A stretch of DNA of 64,000 nt from Phlebopus portentosus. Lineage: Eukaryota > Basidiomycota > Agaricomycetes > Boletales > Boletinellaceae. The position numbers and the translations under genes are program-made. Positions 33,714-44,287 of the stretch are shown here, piece after piece (position 1 is the first letter of the stretch; each line of letters starts with the position of its first letter). The notes under the pieces were generated by a model. That model saw nothing but the letters and a program-made list of their open reading frames with translations. It made no database searches and had not been told where the DNA came from. The stretch is from the NCBI GenBank assembly GCA_037892935.1, contig JAYXKI010000001.1:744001-808000 (forward strand), written 5' to 3'.

Positions 33714-34391
33714 AGTGAAGAAATTCAACCCAGGACAATGTGAGTCATCTAATTGGTGCGTAGTAATAATACGACTGACGCACTTTGCTTCCCAGCTTAC
33801 GCTCTGTTCTTGGTTTTAGCTGCTCCATATCTCCGATTACAGTTGGATTTGAAGGTACGTCATTCAACACTTCACAGAGTTTTCTGTGCTTCATACTTGC
33901 GTTCCAGTGTCAATTGCGATACTAGCCTACCGAAAACGAACCTTTCTGAATCGAAATACCTTCAGTTGGATGGCGCTTTTCTCTCGTATTGCATTGTTCA
34001 GTGCCTATCGAATCGTTGCAGTGATGTATGTATTCACTTTCACATATGCTACTTTCTTGACGGGAATAATAATTAAGAGTTCTCTAGCCTGAACGCTGCA
34101 ATCATGGACCATCCGGACATGTTGCTTCTAGTCGGAATGATAACTTGTTCAGTGGTGTCGTAGATTTCTTCAATGCTACGAGTGCGTCAACAGACATCAT
34201 TAAGCTCCACTGGTAGCCTTTGTTGTGTTTGCTTTAGAAAAAGTAAGTTATGAGCCTGGTAGATTATAGTAGAGGCATTGCTAATGAGCAACATTTTCAA
34301 CTAGGACATCTGGAGTGTATGGTGTTTCTGGAGGAAGGAGGAAAGTCTGACAGAAGCAAAACCATCTTTGGCATCATCTGAAAATGCTTAG
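32673..34391 (+). pseudogene. basidiomycete seven-helix membrane protein gene, probably decayed
   Basis: Resembles the large basidiomycete family of orphan seven-helix proteins. Recognisable blocks in order: RVKENVYLGIQITGGQILLP with the first TM (VVTVLFSKRV); CISWILSSIIYSLLLYRDR and SLNPSYNACLIQASLIN; STNLALVIH and MQLWQLLRQC; LIMPWVFLVEILF; FSRIALFSAYRIVAVMY; and the end DIWSVWCFWRKEESL. However, the first exon does not join the RVKENV exon without a stop. The exon after INDSGNA is one base out of phase. The frame also breaks at about 33323-33333 (AGAAAGGAAATTTTG), before the fourth helix. These breaks suggest a pseudogene, but sequence errors could explain them. Function unknown. Confidence 0.55.
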
Positions 34392-34875
34392 ATCAAAGGG
34401 ACGAGGCATACCCTCGATGATGGATCGTTGACTATGACGACAGAGTAAAATGGATGCTGGGCCTGCACGGACTGTAATAGGAAGTGGAAAGTCTATCTTA
34501 CGGTGGCGAAGTCCAGTCCTTGATTACATCCACAGAGGATAGGAATATTACATTGCATAACTGACACTGTCCGAACGTAATCATGAGGGTGGTGTAGACA
34601 GGAAACAAGGGGATTTGTGATGCGCAAGAGAGTGAAGATATGGCAAAACGTGCCACCGGTGTACCTTGAGAGCTGTGCAGCAGAAGGGGTATTAGGCAAT
34701 ACTAAGTGTCTATGGTTGAAGTATTCAATGGTGTCTCTAGTACTCATAGTCCCTACGATCCACCTTCTGCAATCTTGAAGTTTTCCGGCCAAACATGCCT
34801 TCAGCTATTAAACATAATATCAGAACGGCCGATAAGAAGCGAAACTACAGGACACAAACACATGGATGGAGCTCA
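34392..34875. other. convergent intergenic region
   Basis: Between the converging 7TM gene and the four-helix membrane protein. No supported feature. Confidence 0.35.
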
Positions 34876-36145
34876 TCAATCCGACGTACCAGGGTGCGCT
34901 TGCGTGTTCCCTGGTTTCGCAAGGTCATTGGGGTTCGTATTTCCGTATCCGTACCCGGAGTTCCCTCCGAAGTAATTCGCACCGCTGCCGAATGCTTGAG
35001 GCGTTGGTTGCGGATCGTGCGTGTACACATTAGAAGGATACGAAAAGCCACCTGCACCACCGTAGGGCGGGTTGCTGTCGACGGAACCATTACGCGTACT
35101 TGCATAAGTTCCTTGACGTTGCGGAGGGTACGCGTCGCCACCCGTAGCGCTTGCGCGCTCTGAATAAATCGAGCGGGCTTCCATCTGTGGTTTCTCTGCT
35201 AAGATCGTCGATACACTTGCAGCACTGTCGTTCCTAGCATGCCCAGTTCCACGCCCAACATCACGTGCGAGAGGTACGGTTGCTTCGCGGTCGTCGTCAA
35301 CCGAGGGCCGTGCGTCCCATGGATCTGCACGGTCGGCCAGCGGAATGGCTCCGCTTTCTACCCCAGTGACGGAGTATATTGACTTGTATTGATCATGGTC
35401 TCGGCGCTGGCCAGTGCCGTAAGAGGATAGGACAGTGTATAGATAGAACTGATATATTGACACGGACATGAGAAAAACCGAGTATTGTCATCCATGATAG
35501 AAACACCGGTAGTCAACGACAACTACGAACCTGCATGATGGCAAGGAGAAGCCAGAGACCTCCCATAAGGCCCACAGTGACCCAGGTGAATATATTACAC
35601 AATGTCTCGCCTTCGTCGAGGGTGTCGGTTCCTGTTGTTGTCGTCGTCGAGTTCGAGAAGAAGTCACTTTCGCAATCTTGGAGGGCAGTGTCGTGTCGCG
35701 CTGCTGAAATAATAATCCAGGTGGCTGCTACTGCGAAGGCGGCAACGGTGAGCATGATGTGGATTGTCGTGTACCGACGGAACATGATAGCTTTTTCCTG
35801 AAAGAATATCGAGTTAGACGGGTTCATTACAATGTATTGGAACATGATGAACGAACCTTGAATACACCCAGGAAGCCAAAGATCTGAACGCCAGCAGCTA
35901 CAAAGCATATTATTGCAAGAACTATTTTCGCAATGCCTGGCACAGATGCGCCTACAACTACAGGTGCATAATAATGTCATTAACATCACTCCAGTGATCG
36001 ATACGAAAGGGGAATACGGACTTGACGGAGTCGCTAGAGCAAGAATGCCGACTAGCAGACCGAGAGTAAATTGTTCTACTAGAGAAGCATAAATGCCCGC
36101 ATTCATGACCGGGATAGCGCAGCAGCAATAGTTTCGCGGTTTCAT
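34876..36145 (-). CDS. four-helix membrane protein with Gly/Tyr-rich cytosolic tail
   Basis: Unrecognised fungal membrane protein with a tetraspan pattern. Helices: FTLGLLVGILALA (exon 1), IAKIVLAIICFVAAGVQIFGFLGVF (exon 2), TIHIMLTVAAFAVAATWIIIS and IFTWVTVGLMGGLWLLLAIM (exon 3), then a final exon beginning FYLYTVLSSYG. A loop between helices 3 and 4 is Thr/Ser-rich with two Cys (LQDCESDFF, ETLCNIF). The last 190 residues are hydrophilic and disordered: a Ser-rich middle and a Gly/Tyr/Asn-rich end (GANYFGGNSGYGYGNTNPND). The layout is similar to MARVEL-like proteins of fungal plasma membranes, but I cannot assign it. The start MKPRNYCCCAIP has a Cys triplet that could be palmitoylated. Confidence 0.75.
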
Positions 36146-36525
36146 GGTTGTTGTTGTCTTCGTGAAAAGTGCGTTATTCACCACTCGGCTAGTGATTGCG
36201 TGACTGACAATGTGCTATCCAACAGACGAAGTGGTTCGAGAATGTCGTCCAACAGAGCAAGAAGAGGTGCTGGTAATGAGAGTAAGTGTGAAGGAAGAGA
36301 TGGATAAGAGACCAAGGTCGACGGCGCCCTGCTTGGGCGCAGTCCCACCCTACACAGCCAGGAAATAACACGTGACCTCTTAGTGTCCAGGGTCTACATG
36401 GGACCCCAAAGACGGAGCTTGACGTATTTGGAGTGCTTGCTTGTTTGGATCCGCACTTGCTCCTCAACGACGATAACGACGACACCGACGCCCTCGTTCA
36501 TTGTACATCTCCACGACCTGACGCG
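36146..36525. other. bidirectional promoter, membrane protein / NPC2
   Basis: About 380 bp between divergent starts. No defined element is recognisable. Confidence 0.4.
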
Positions 36526-37261
36526 ATGAAGTACTTGAATCTTCTTCTTGCTTTACTTGCGCCACTATCTGTCGTGAGTGGACCAGTGGTGTTGCAAGAA
36601 AATGTCGTGCAGGTCCAAGATGAACCTGTGAAGACCACCCAGGGTTGGGGATGGGAGGACTGCGGTATGTGTGTCCGTCCCGACAAAACGTTGATGACGC
36701 TTATAGACGGATAAAGGTGACCCTTCGGACCCCATTCAGATCAAATCCATTGAGGTATTGCCTGACCCGCCGAAGCCAGGAGAGAATATGACTGTGAAAG
36801 TATCAGCCTATGCTCAAGAGCGGATTGAGGTGAGAAACATCTGGTAAACAGTATTGCAATTGACTCAATGTGGAAAATGTAGGATGGTGCGTACGCAGAT
36901 GTGATAGTAAGGATCGGTACCATCAAGATTTTGGACAAGCGTTTTGACTTGTGCGAGGAGGCGTAAGTCTGATGTTAGCGATTACTCGATAGGAGTACTC
37001 ATCCACTTTGATAGGCGCAACGCCCAGGCCGATGTCCAATGCCCGGTCGAAGAGGGTGACCACTTTGTCGAACAGACGGTTGCCTTGCCGAGGGAGGTGC
37101 CTAGAGGTCAGCGCTCCGTCTTGCAGCCGCTTTTATTGATGCTGACTTAGATTATAGCGAAGTTCCTTGTTCAAGTCCGTGGATACACCGTCGACGATGA
37201 CAACTTGGTCTGCACCGACATTACTGTTGACTTTAGACCCCAGTTCCCTTATATCTGGTGA
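36526..37261 (+). CDS. NPC2: NPC2-like ML-domain lipid transfer protein
   Basis: Secreted or vacuolar-lumen sterol/phospholipid carrier of the NPC2 family (phosphatidylglycerol/phosphatidylinositol transfer protein). Five exons (36526-36664, 36717-36829, 36883-36962, 37015-37106, 37158-37261) join in phase to 175 residues. A cleavable signal MKYLNLLLALLAPLSVVSG is followed by the ML domain: GWGWEDCG, DPIQIKSIEVLPDPPKPGEN, RFDLCEEA, VQCPVEEGDH and VCTDITVDFRPQFPYIW at the very end. Cys residues are placed as in the family's disulfides. In yeast Npc2 hands sterol to Ncr1 at the vacuole membrane. Confidence 0.93.
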
Positions 37262-37751
37262 AGGTATCATTGTAAAGCGGAGGTAATCTGATCCACGGTT
37301 TGGATTTTACGTTTTCCGAGAGCTTCGTCCACACCTTTGATGAGATATTATCCGATGCATTGCCCATGCTTGTACATTCACTCTGATCTAATTGCATGAT
37401 TGCTTTGATATTTTGATTCTTGATCCCGTGACCACACCAACCTTCTGAGCCTTTCAGATGCGAACGCGGATCCGGGCCGAACGCGAACGAGAACACTTGA
37501 CATCTTTAAATGGATCAACAGCAAATTTAACAACTCCCTTGCTTATCCGTTTCGATCCATGGTGCTCAGTATTCCTGCCTGGAGTCCTTATCCTATCCTA
37601 CAGTCTAGTGAATTTCCATTGCCGTAACTAGGACTATAGTCTTTCCCCAAACAATTCACGCGCGGACTCGTTGAGAAGGTATATTTGAGCCTATTACACC
37701 AAGATCTTTGTTCAAACAAGTATATCCTCACAGGCAAGATAGATAAGTAGG
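37262..37751. other. convergent intergenic region
   Basis: Between converging NPC2 and amidohydrolase genes. No supported feature. Confidence 0.35.
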
Positions 37752-40700
37752 TTAGAATAGCTCGATTTGACAGCGACGAGGTGAAATGATCCCAACAACC
37801 TTCGCTTCAATATTGAGTAAACCACCGCCTTTCGTTACCACGAGGTCCCTCTGCGATGATGTATCGACATCAACGCCCAGCAATCTCTCAACGTTCGTAG
37901 AAGCTATTGCAAGCGCATCAGATTCGCTTATCTGACCACCTGCTTCGATGTATGCCTACAATAAAATCAATTCAGCGTCAGATCTTTGAACTGACTGGAA
38001 AATAGAGTGACGAAGAGAGCGTACCCAGGATACGTCGAACCGCGTGTTATGTGCAGCCCATGGTGTGATACTTGACGGGAGATTTCCGCCGGCGACTCCA
38101 AACCCAACTGTGACATTGTGCCTCATCAACCGAACGAGCGCACTTTCTTCGGATAGTGGTGGTCCTGGTAATCTGAAGACAGCGCACATGATGAGAATAC
38201 AAGAGACAAATAATCGGCTAGGCGATACGTACATGCGCCTCTGATCCCATGTTGCAGGGAAGGGACGGACAGGGTTCAGTATGACTCCGACTCTTGCTTC
38301 TCCCAGTTCTTGTGCGAGCAAATGGGCTTCAGATGCGCCCGTCAAAGTCAGCCGAAGAGCTGTTCCCGTAGTAAGCTCGACTTCTTTCTTTAACATCAAT
38401 AGAGTCGCTATATGGTCGACGCTGTGTACGTCGATAACCAATGGTATCTCGCCCTGTAATTTGCATTCTCTGTAAACACCATAGATCGGTGGTATTAACA
38501 ATGAAGGTACTGACCGCCAGAACCTTGTTAATCCAGTGGCCAAGATCACCCTCCCGCCTTACCGTAAGTAACCTGCGAAGCGCTGCGATCTGTGTACTGA
38601 CACTAGGTTGTCCGACCGAACCAATGGAGAAATGTAGTGCCGCGACTTCCTGGATCACGGCACCAGGGGTTGTCTTTAATGGAGCACCTGTCGAGAAATG
38701 CGCACTGAGACCAGCAAAGAAGTCACTGGACGCAGGTGCTGTGATGGCAGAGGTAACTCCGGCTCTATATGCGCAGTAATGCGTTTCTGGTTGCGAATAA
38801 CAGGCCGTCTGCGGCGCGAACGACGGGATTCTCGCCAAGAATTTTGGGTATATGTTGCGAAAAGGCGTCGAGGACTGTGCCATCGGTGGTCGAGTCTTCC
38901 ATCCCGATCTCCTGTAAGCCTAGGTCTGAGCCGAAGGATACCAAGCCAGGAGCAATTGAGCCTCCTTCCAGATCAACGAAGGTAACATCGCCTGAAGGTA
39001 AGAACGACGCGCAGGAGCCTCTGCAAATAATTTCTCCTGCTTTTGAGATGACTACACCATGATCTTCAATCGCCGTGCTCTGCAACTTCCCTGAAGTGCT
39101 GTCGAGGTTCCACACATAGCTGACATTGGTGAATATGACGATCGATTCCGACGAAGCATTTCGAGGAAGAAGAGGGGGAAGGCCCTCGTACTCAACGGTT
39201 TTCTTTGTTTCCTCGTCGAAGTTGGGAGTTTTCGGTACCTGCTGTAGATATTCTGGCTTTGCTACAACATGCGGGGACTTTAGCTGAGCAATGCCATCAA
39301 TGAATACCTGTTTCGGTGTAGCACCCAGTTGGAGGGGATGGCTGTCCCATAGTACGACATCTATTCGATCCGATATTCATAAATGAACGACGAAAGAACT
39401 AAGTACTCACCAGCATCGTATCCTTCGCGGATATAACCAATACGATGATCATAACCGATGACTCCCGCGGCTGTGCTCGTGACGGATGCAAGAGCAATGT
39501 TTGGAGGAAGGCCGTAGTAATGAGCTTGCTGAGCTTCATGCAGCAAATACCTCGATACAATAGCAGCATCTGATATCTGTTCAGAGGGACGGCTACGTTG
39601 GCTGTGGATGACTACTTACGGTCACTCTGACAAGCAAGTCGTAAACCAGTAGCTTTGATCAACGTGTTACACTCACCTTCATCACAACCCTTAATCCCGC
39701 ATCGTGCAATATCCTTGGCGCGTACACAGAGTGTCTGAAAGCCTCACGTTTATACCTCGAAAACGAGGCGAACATTGCCGAGGCAGGAGGAGTGTCTCCG
39801 CAAATTTCAGATTAAGTAACCAAAGCAAATCAAGTGGTCCTACATACCACCGTACGCCTTCTTGAGTAAGTCCGGGACGAGATATGTCTCATGCGCATGA
39901 TGAAAAGCAGCAACAGGAAATTTAAATTCGTTGGACAACTGTGGCGGAGTCAAATGTTACAAAGCGGATAATTCTGACGAAAGAACACACCACTTACACG
40001 GACAAAGTTATCCAGGTCAACTGCTTCGTAGCAGTGTGTTTGAACCTACGTACTGATTATATAACATTTGACAAACTATGTTTTTGAACGGATAAACCTA
40101 CCCTGACTTTGCCACGAAGGATATCGACAGCCGCCTCCCACTGCAGCTCCTCGGGAAATTTAGTGTTGTCATCTAGTTCGCCTTTGAGAGCCTTTTCGCA
40201 GAAGGTATCCTGAGATTCTTTGATTTGACGAGCCGTATCATACCTAAACGCCAAACAGCGTCATACACAATGAGAATGATACATCTGTAATCAGGACGTA
40301 CGTCGAACGGAGTTGCCATACAGAGTCCATTCGAACTTGGTTAAACACTCGAGCTAAGTTAAATTATGAATATCTGCTTGCTTACAAGATAACAACCTTA
40401 AGACATTACTTACATGGGTTCTCCCCTTGTTTTCATTCACCAAACGCTCGCTTAACGCCTGCCCGGGATTTAAGAACAAGACCCGTACTTACCGCAAGCA
40501 TGTCTGAATACGAAAATCAGACCAGAATAGAAGAATTAGAAGAATTACATGACGTTCTTACTTCATGTGCCTCCACCGCGGTTTCTTACTGTAGTCGATC
40601 TCCGAACCATTCGTTCCATACGGTGGTTCAAGGAGCAAAGAAGTAGGAGTCCGTTGAGAAGTAGGCCGCATCTTGATTGTAAATGCTTGGCCACCTGTTC

Positions 40701-41518
40701 TTGCAGGCGATCATATATTCTCACTTCGAATATCCTCAAAAAGTGCTCACCTATAGCGTCCGTGGAACCAGGCAATATAAGACTTGTCGTTAGGCCTCCG
40801 GCGATTGCCAGTTCGTAGGAAGCATCGTGGGTGTTCAAGCCATCAAGGGAACGAAGCCAAGGTTGTGTGGGACCTTTAATTGAGTTCCCATCGTTCGCTC
40901 CGTTGAGTTCAGGTGCTGAATCGACAGCAATGTGCGAGTGCACATCTACGATGCTGTTAGAAGATGTAAGGACTTGCCACCATGGGATTGGTCAAGATCA
41001 ACGAACCCAGGGGTGAGCCATGCGCCGTTAGCGTCAATGATATTGATATCGAGTTCCTTGTTCAAAAGAAAAAGAACGTTGGTCTGCGAAGAGTCCGAAA
41101 GGATTTGCTTGATAATTCCACCGTTGAAAAATACGTCACCAGTAATGACTTCCGTTCCATCCGAGTTTCCCGTCCATATCGTCGCATTCTGGATTAAAGT
41201 TGCCTTCGTACCGGAGACGAACCGGTCTGACACCTCTCTTTCATAAAAGTCCTCTGGCGGTCCGGGCTTTAGGTGCAGCGCTCGACAACGCGCGAGGATG
41301 TCTGGAGAAAGTGTTCGGGTAGAATCCGGACGCGAATCAGACCAAAATAACGCGTTTTCACAGGTTAAGTAAAGCAAGAAAGACGCGATGACAAGACCGA
41401 ACGCCCTCCGCCGTTGGACGTTTAGAGCGCGATCGCGCCGACTAGTAGAAGCATTGATGTTACTCAATCCCAGCTCGTCATCAGGAGGACCAGTGAGTTT
41501 CGAGAATAGCGGCGACAT
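37752..41518 (-). CDS. membrane-anchored tandem amidohydrolase
   Basis: Large amidohydrolase-superfamily protein with many exons. A short cytosolic N-terminus (MSPLFSKLTGPPDDE) precedes a TM anchor (RRRAFGLVIASFLLYLTCENALFW). The first barrel has the metal-binding HxH in PGIVDVHSH, then IQTHCYE-type and FHHAHET segments with further His, and GLRVVMKSDH with the predicted catalytic Asp. YDAVVLWDSHPLQLGATPKQVF is the usual C-terminal beta unit. A second, weaker copy starts at DLEGGSIAPGLVSFGSDLGLQEI, where the HxH is absent, and runs to FDVSWAYIEAGGQISESDALAIASTNVERLLGVD. Thus the first half should be the enzyme and the second a degenerate partner. Substrate unknown; imidazolonepropionase-like and dipeptidase-like relatives are possible. 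A 7-nt exon (39620-39626) encodes the SDH region. Confidence 0.85.
39620..39626 (-). other. 7-nt microexon with the predicted catalytic Asp
   Basis: AGTGACC is flanked by two 50-nt GT-AG introns (39627-39676 and 39570-39619). It joins RVVMK to HAAIVSRYLLHEA as K-S-D-H in phase (phase 0 in, phase 1 out). Skipping it would shift the frame and remove the Asp. Confidence 0.8.
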
Positions 41519-41927
41519 AGCTTGCTGGACGACCAATCTGACCGAAGTGATGGTTAGGAGGCAAACGCCCGGTTAAGTTCAAGTCGGGTTTTACTAGCGC
41601 GGGAAGAAGCGCGTGGGATTCACAGTCTGATTATACAGAAGCGCGTAAGCCGCGAGGTTCGAAGAGCGGCTATAGCGCCGCCTAACAGTCGATACGAGGC
41701 AAAAATCTCGATCTTCTCGGTGAATGTGTTTCTCGTTTTGCGTCAAGTCAACACAAACTAGCAGCGATGTTCATGGGAGGAGCCTGAGTGTGACAATATC
41801 GGTCACAGCGCGTCAAACCAAAAACAAACGGCCCGCAGCCGCTCAGTCTTCTTCCATCTCATTTGAGCTTTTTGCGCCTCTTCTCTGAAAATTATTTTTT
41901 ACATCCAGCTGGATATAATCTGGAAGC
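41519..41927. other. bidirectional promoter, amidohydrolase / unknown protein
   Basis: About 410 bp between divergent starts. GC-rich near 41590-41700. No defined element. Confidence 0.4.
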
Positions 41928-42874
41928 ATGCTTGATGAATTTGCCAACCTTGACATTGCTGATGAAGATACCTCCCATGCTAGGGAGGATCGCATGCGAG
42001 CAGCATTTGACAAAAGCAAACTAAGCTATGCACAAGAACAAGTAATGACTGAACCAGGAGTAAGTAACTACCCTCCAGAGGAAACTGTCCTATCATTCTT
42101 TGGCTGATTCAAGTCTACCCGCAGTGGTTTGATCCGCCGTTGATCCCACCACCATCAAAACTACTCATCCGGAACATCGACTACAGCCTTCACAACCTAT
42201 ACTTAAGAAGAGAATACCCCAAAGCTCTTGCTCTTGCTCTCTCGCAAATAGGGGTCGAAGAAAGTAACTGCTTCGGCGAAGGTCGTGAATTCCAGCTTGT
42301 CGACCTCGCAATACGCTGTGCTCTGAAAATGGGTGACAATGAACTCGCTGGTCGCCTGTCTGATAAAACAACGAAAAAGGTGTGCGTCATAATTTTTAAT
42401 GAAAGGCTGTCTATATCCTAAACATAGTGGTCCTCTAATGTTGGTCTGGCGACAACCTCGGCAAAAGCCTACCTTTCTGCTTCCCGTCTAAGAGGTCAGC
42501 ATCAGTGCCCAATAGTCTTCGTCATTGATATTGACATTTTATGAGATGCACTGAGGGCCATCCTTACGGTGTTATCCGTACGAGGACCACAGATGACGTA
42601 TGTGCTCATCTTACACAGGACGTTGGAGTCTCTGCGAAATGAAGTAGGGGATGTTGGGGCCCTCGACTCCATCGTATCGATAATCAGTGCGCATATATGC
42701 CATCGAATTTCCGGAGGGACAGAACCTGCCGTCATAGCTGATGAGGCATCTGCCAGAGTTTGGCTGGAGAGTTGTGCCATCATGGGGGACGACCAAGAGA
42801 GATTGCTCACATTATTATGCCGAAAATCTTCCTTCATGAACGATGAAGCGGAGAAGAGTGTTAGGACACTGTAG
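41928..42874 (+). CDS. uncharacterised helical protein
   Basis: Not recognised. Four exons (41928-42059, 42125-42379, 42428-42494, 42546-42874) join exactly in phase to 260 residues, so the gene is real. The sequence is soluble and mostly helical: an acidic start (MLDEFANLDIADED), then DYSLHNLYLRREYPKALALALSQI and LVDLAIRCALKMGDNELAGRLSDKT, which have the look of TPR-like helical pairs, then KAYLSASRLRDALRAILTVLS and LHRTLESLRNEVGDV. There is no TM segment or signal. The stop lies only about 70 bp from the stop of the converging hydrolase gene. Confidence 0.75.
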
Positions 42875-42944
42875 AATTTCTATTGCTTTACAAGTGTTGA
42901 GATGCAAATTAGGATATAATGAACCCATATTACATATCCTTCCG

Positions 42945-43943
42945 TCAATTACAATAAACCTCGCGCAGCCGTGTTTCAGTCAATCGCAATGCCTCGTCCC
43001 TTGCTACCCACAAGGCCGTGTCTTTCTTCACAAATCTCTCCCATGCGTGGGTGGCGCCTGGGATGGTATATAGAACACAATCAACGCCATCCGCAGTTAA
43101 TTTGTTCGCCAGCTCCACTGAGTCGATTAAGAGTTTATCGTTCTCTCCAACCTATCATACGTAATGCAAGAAGTTAAAAGTAAACAGACTGGGAAGCGCA
43201 GAGTAACGTACTATGAGAGTGGTAGAGGGAAAGAGTTTGGAGTCTGCAAAGAGAGGCGAAACACGAGGGTCTTTGCGGTCGATGCCCTCGGGAAGATAAC
43301 TCGACCTGAAGGCTTGGTACAGCCAACGTAGGAATGGGGAGAGCTCTCGCTCTTCGCTTCCACGTCTGGTCATATTTGTAGGAGGATACCATGCAACGAT
43401 GGATTTCACAGGAAGCGGTCCATTGGCTGAACGAAGAGCGGCCAGGATTGCAATGTTCGCTCCGGCGGAGAAACCTCCGATAGTGACCTTGGTAAGGTCG
43501 AATCTATGCGGCTGCGATGCTACGAATGAAAGAACATCGAGAGCATCGTCGAGAGCAGCCGGATATGGGTATTTGGGTCCTTTGGCATAATCCGCATCCA
43601 CTACAATGCAGCCGAGTCTGCTGCATAAGTAAGCGCATAGCTCTGCATCTGAGCCGTGGCAAGGGAGAACAAATGCGCTACCGTGGAAGTTTATATGCAC
43701 AGGAAAAGGCTTCTGAGATTTATCGAGCGATGAAGGCTCGTAAATGTCGAGATGTATCCGTCTCCGAGGCTCTTTCGACGAACGTAAGCAAAGAAATTGC
43801 GATGGCCGACACGAAGCCGGCTTGTGGAGTACGCCTATACGTATATCGAGGAACCAGACAATGTGAACTAAGGCAGAGAGCACACACTGCGCGACAGATA
43901 TCACCAGGTGAGTCCCTATGCGATTCCAGTTGATGAATGACAT
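42945..43943 (-). CDS. alpha/beta hydrolase fold-3 (HSL-like) with N-terminal helix
   Basis: Esterase/lipase-type hydrolase of the hormone-sensitive-lipase family. Two exons (43212-43943 and 42945-43151) give 312 residues. A hydrophobic N-terminal helix (HLVISVAQCVLSALVHIVWFL) is a likely membrane anchor. The oxyanion motif is NFHGSAFVLP (HG followed by Ser-Ala rather than HGGG). The nucleophile is Ser in IGGFSAGANIA. Catalytic Asp and His are expected in VGENDKLLIDS and the GATHAWERF segment of exon 2. The substrate is probably a small ester; carboxylesterase or xenobiotic esterase are both possible. Confidence 0.88.
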
Positions 43944-44287
43944 GGCCGTTGTTGCCGAAGATGGGTGTCGGGATGTCGTACCACTCACCCGGAGTATGTA
44001 TGGAGAGATCGGAAGAGGCTGTGTAGTCGATCCATTTTGCCGGACTCGCCAATATAGTATTTTGTACCCACGTAGTCACGGGAGCAAACTCAATTTTGAC
44101 TCGATTGACCTTTACCATGAACGTGAACGATGAACGTGAACGATTAGTTTGTCTCTTTCATATCATCAGCTCCGTTCCCCAATAGCTGGTAACTGTTCCT
44201 CTCAGGTTGATGAAACTCCTGCGGAACACGACTAAGAGTGTTCTGTCGCGTCAGAACTTGTATATATCACAGGTTATTAGTAACAAC
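43944..44287. other. bidirectional promoter, hydrolase / Dus2
   Basis: About 345 bp between divergent starts. It contains a perfect 13-bp tandem repeat at 44117-44142 and an upstream in-frame ATG for Dus2 at 44210. Confidence 0.5.
44117..44142. repeat. 13-bp perfect tandem repeat
   Basis: ATGAACGTGAACG twice in a row. The unit itself contains two near-copies of GAACG, so it could be a paired factor-binding site in the shared promoter. Confidence 0.6.
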
